64,000 nucleotides of DNA, taken from contig CANQSF010000005.1 in assembly GCA_947626345.1 (NCBI GenBank), positions 62,001-126,000 of the forward strand, written 5' to 3'. The position numbers and the translations under genes were made by a program. Origin of the DNA: an uncultured Oscillospiraceae bacterium (lineage in GTDB: Bacteria; Bacillota; Clostridia; Oscillospirales; Oscillospiraceae). A model generated the notes under the pieces. That model was not told the origin of the DNA. It saw nothing but the letters and a program-made list of their open reading frames with translations, and did no database searches. Below, one piece after another: positions 62,222-64,000 of this stretch (the stretch's first letter is position 1; the number at the start of each line of letters is the position of its first letter).

Positions 62222-62662
62222 ATGCAGATCAGTAAAAAATGTTCCATCGCGGTCCACTGTCTGGTCTTCATCAACGAGTACGGCCGGCAGGAGAAGGTCA
62301 CCAGCGAGCTGCTGTCCCGGTCCACGGGGTGCAACCCGGTGACCGTCCGCAGCATCCTGAGCGCGCTGAAAAAGGCGGGCATCGTGGCGATCCCCTTTGG
62401 AACGGGCGGCGCCACGATCCAGGCCCCCCTGGAGGACATCTCCCTGTATCAGATCTGCCAGGCGGTGGAGCCGGAGGCCATCGGCAAGCTGATGGGGATC
62501 CACGCCTCGCCGTCCCCCCTCTGCCCGGTGGGGCGGAACATTGGCCATGTGCTGGACAGGACCTATCAGACCATCCGGAGCGATCTGGCGGACAGCCTGC
62601 GGCGCGTCTCGCTGCAGAGCATCGTGGACGAATATCACGCGGCCCTGGCCCAGGGGGAATGA
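62222..62662 (+). CDS. Rrf2-family transcriptional regulator
   Basis: 146 residues with GGAGG upstream. Winged helix of Rrf2 type: MQISKKCSIAVHCLVFINEY, TSELLSRSTGCNPVTVRSILSALKKAGIV. Only one Cys region (SPLCPVGRNIG, ~100) stands where the iron-sulphur members have three Cys, so cluster binding is doubtful. Divergent from the flavodoxin-ferredoxin gene; the shared palindromes suggest it represses both. Confidence 0.93.
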   Translation: MQISKKCSIAVHCLVFINEYGRQEKVTSELLSRSTGCNPVTVRSILSALKKAGIVAIPFGTGGATIQAPLEDISLYQICQAVEPEAIGKLMGIHASPSPLCPVGRNIGHVLDRTYQTIRSDLADSLRRVSLQSIVDEYHAALAQGE

Positions 62663-62680
62663 CCCCTTGCAAAACATGAA

Positions 62681-62719
62681 GCGGCGCCTGCCCCATCGGT
62701 GCGATGGGGCAGGCGCCGC
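62681..62719. terminator. long perfect hairpin after the Rrf2 gene
   Basis: A perfect 18-bp stem (62681-62698 with 62702-62719) with a three-base loop, 18 bases after the Rrf2 stop. No T tract on the plus strand; some T residues follow on the minus strand. Confidence 0.65.
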
Positions 62720-62726
62720 GGCCTGG

Positions 62727-62767
62727 AAAAAAACGATCGTCGGAGCAAAGTCGCCTTTGCTCCGACG
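62727..62767 (-). terminator. terminator of the 6S-like RNA
   Basis: On the minus strand a perfect 13-bp stem (62767-62755 with 62750-62738, loop of four) followed by ATCG and seven T residues (62733-62727). There is no protein gene directly before it on this strand. Confidence 0.92.
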
Positions 62768-62960
62768 AGGCCCGCCCTGCCGTGGGGGCCAGATTTGTAA
62801 CCTGCACAGCTCGGCAGGTGGGTCGCCTCGTGGCGGTTTCCGTGCTTCCAACTTCCGGTTTTTGGCCGGGAGGCCTGCGCTCCGCCGCCATATATGGCGT
62901 CCCTTATGATAGATGTGGGTCCAACCGGGCCCTTGAGACCACGAACAGGGCAGGTTTTTT
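62768..62960 (-). ncRNA. ssrS: probable 6S RNA
   Basis: About 190 bases between the DUF1292 gene and a strong minus-strand terminator, with no credible ORF. On the minus strand the 5' arm CCTGCCCTG-TT-CGTGG (62954-62939) pairs with CCACG-G-CAGGGCGGG (62785-62771), a long closing stem as in 6S RNA. The 3' side of the interior holds the hairpin ACCTGC/GCAGGT (62819-62800) followed by GGTTACA and then the closing stem, the same order as in the 6S RNA central bubble. The conserved UGUUCG opening of 6S RNA is also present. 6S RNA binds the housekeeping RNA polymerase. The 5' end is approximate. Confidence 0.72.
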
Positions 62961-62987
62961 AACTGATATCGTTCCGGGAGGGAGCGG

Positions 62988-63287
62988 TCAGTCGCCCTCC
63001 GGGGCGCCGTCCTCGTCCTCCTCCGCGTAGAGCAGCTCCATATAGTGGTCGTACACCCGCTGGAGTCTGTCCTCGTCGTCCACGGAGATGAACTGCTCTT
63101 CGCCGTCCTCCTCCACCACCTGCAGGATGATGAAGCCGTAATCCGGGTCGTCCTCCTTCATGTCGGCGGGGAGGAAGACCATGTATTCCTCGCCCTCGAA
63201 CTGGAGGGTGTCCAGGTGCTCGAGCTCGAACTCGTTGCCCTCGTCGTCCTCGATGGTGATGTAGCTGGCGCCGTACTCGCTGTCCAT
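62988..63287 (-). CDS. DUF1292 protein (YrzB-like)
   Basis: 99 residues from MDSEYGASYITIEDDEG, with AGGAGG eight bases upstream. Very acidic; core YITIEDDEGNEFELEHLDTLQFEGEEYMVFLPAD and VEEDGEEQFISVDDEDRLQRVYD are typical of DUF1292. Function unknown. In other Firmicutes it follows alaS and yrrK, which are absent here. Confidence 0.95.
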   Translation of the reverse strand: MDSEYGASYITIEDDEGNEFELEHLDTLQFEGEEYMVFLPADMKEDDPDYGFIILQVVEEDGEEQFISVDDEDRLQRVYDHYMELLYAEEDEDGAPEGD

Positions 63288-63315
63288 AGAAGTTTCCTCC
63301 TGTGCTCTTGTCTCT

Positions 63316-63344
63316 ATTCTAAAGCCTGCGGCGGGAGATTGCAA
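63316..63344 (-). promoter_or_regulatory. promoter of the DUF1292 gene
   Basis: On the minus strand: TTGCAA (63344-63339), a 17-bp spacer and TAGAAT (63321-63316). Confidence 0.72.
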
Positions 63345-63374
63345 GAGGAAATAGCGGGAATTTTGTCCCCCCGC

Positions 63375-63686
63375 TCAGGGGGAGAAGTCCTCCAGGATCT
63401 GCACCACCTGGCCGTGGTCCTCCGCGGCGATGCCGCCGGCCAGCGCCAGCCGGTCGGACAGGGGCAGGTCCCGCACCCGGACGTCGGTGACGGTGACGGG
63501 CGTGTCCGCGTCCGGCGGACAGAACACCCCCACATAGCCCTCCCAGGAGCGCAGCATATAGCCGCTCTCCGCAGCCGCCGGCTCCGCCGTGCCCAGCACG
63601 CCCAGCTCCGCCAATACCGACAGCAGGCTGGCCGCCGCGAACAGCGCCAGCAGCGCCGCCAGCAGGATCTTCATCCGCAGTTTCAT
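63375..63686 (-). CDS. BofC C-terminal-like membrane-anchored protein
   Basis: 103 residues from MKLRMKILLAALL, nine bases after AAAAGGAG; 16 upstream codons are dropped. One N-terminal hydrophobic helix (~5-25), then an extracytoplasmic domain with SGYMLRSWEGYVGVF, VRDLPLSDRLALAGGI and ending QVVQILEDFSP. This order matches the BofC C-terminal domain found in small clostridial proteins; BofC controls sigma-K checkpoint proteolysis in Bacillus sporulation. The role here is inferred only by fold pattern. Confidence 0.8.
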   Translation of the reverse strand: MKLRMKILLAALLALFAAASLLSVLAELGVLGTAEPAAAESGYMLRSWEGYVGVFCPPDADTPVTVTDVRVRDLPLSDRLALAGGIAAEDHGQVVQILEDFSP

Positions 63687-63787
63687 CCCATCCGCTCCTT
63701 TTCTCCCAGTATGTCCCGGGCCCGCGCCGCTCATGCGCGGAGGGGGGCAGAATTAAGAAGCCGTTCATGTTTTCTTCAGCTTTGGGA

Positions 63788-63816
63788 TATACAATCAGGG
63801 AAAAAGGTGGTATAAT
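63788..63816 (+). promoter_or_regulatory. promoter of the gene at the right edge
   Basis: TATACA (63788-63793), a 17-bp spacer and TATAAT (63811-63816), 56 bases before the GTG start. Confidence 0.7.
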
Positions 63817-63872
63817 AACCATATCTGTACTTATCTCCGCGCCGGTCGAGCGCAGAGCACGGAGGAGCGTCA

Positions 63873-64000
63873 GTGAACACTCTGGGAAAGATCAAAGAGA
63901 AGATCAGCCGGATGCGGCAGTGGTTCCGCAGCCGGAAGGTCCGCCGCGTCCGCCGGGCGGTGAGCGCGGCGGCGGATACCGCGGCCGCCGGCGTGGGCTT
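63873..64000 (+). CDS. start of a gene cut by the window edge
   Basis: GTG 63873 follows GGAGGAG by five bases. The 42 visible codons begin MNTLGKIKEKISRMRQWF, then an Arg-rich stretch (RSRKVRRVRRAVSAAAD) leading into a small-residue segment that may start a membrane helix. A basic cytoplasmic head before a transmembrane anchor is suggested; the product cannot be named. Confidence 0.75.
   Translation, partial: MNTLGKIKEKISRMRQWFRSRKVRRVRRAVSAAADTAAAGVG

Noticed and set aside
62704..63030. 108-codon plus-strand frame
   Set aside because: Lies over the 6S-like RNA and the 3' end of the DUF1292 gene on the other strand; no ribosome site or protein pattern.

Overview
The window reads as chromosomal DNA of a GC-rich, low-GC-phylum (Firmicutes) anaerobe of the Oscillospiraceae type. 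This rests on AddAB rather than RecBCD, a T-box leader, DUF1836, DUF1292 and BofC-C proteins, an LPXTG surface protein, lipoprotein signal peptides, strong GGAGG ribosome sites and many sigma-A promoters with 17-bp spacers. The genus is an inference. No phage, IS element, CRISPR array or rRNA was seen.

Layout. 1-5.9 kb: 3' part of a giant sortase-anchored surface protein. 6-12.2 kb: GHMP sugar kinase (-), pncB, a SUV3-like RNA helicase with zinc ribbon, azlC-azlD. 12.2-15.2 kb: an AT-richer nitrilase-family gene and two membrane-bound XRE regulators. 15.6-22.4 kb: one compact minus-strand operon polA-unknown-rimI-tsaD-tsaE-tsaB-upp (replication/repair, t6A tRNA modification, uracil salvage). 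22.4-26.9 kb: GH25 lysozyme lipoprotein, prfB, tRNA-Leu(CAA), a repeat-rich non-coding stretch, small proteins and an unknown lipoprotein.

27-41.7 kb is the metabolic centre: two adjacent starch/maltodextrin loci. The first has a divergent short LacI regulator, a promoter with overlapping operators, a glycan-binding lipoprotein, an intracellular GH13 enzyme and a binding protein plus two permeases. The second has a secreted protein made of three CBM26-like starch modules, a second binding protein with two permeases, a second GH13 enzyme and a second LacI regulator on its own promoter. Neither locus has an ABC ATPase, so a shared MsmX/MalK-type ATPase elsewhere is inferred.

41.7-53.3 kb: DegV, DUF1836 protein, addB-addA, rpmE, and an XRE-TPR regulator translationally coupled to an ABC exporter. 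53.3-56.9 kb: a three-gene ABC importer behind a T-box leader whose specifier reads UGG, hence probably the tryptophan transporter TrpXYZ; a multi-hairpin intergenic element sits inside this operon. 56.9-64 kb: psuG, DUF1294 protein, AlaX-type editing protein, a lipoprotein, TfoX-N protein, a flavodoxin-ferredoxin fusion facing an Rrf2 regulator, a probable 6S RNA gene, DUF1292 and BofC-C proteins, and the start of one more gene at the right edge.

Most notable: the stand-alone triple starch-binding protein between two ATPase-less importers, the UGG T-box with a small downstream ORF, the unannotated 6S-like RNA, the SUV3-like helicase, and a pilin-type domain split by a roughly 200-residue acidic Pro/Thr-rich insert.
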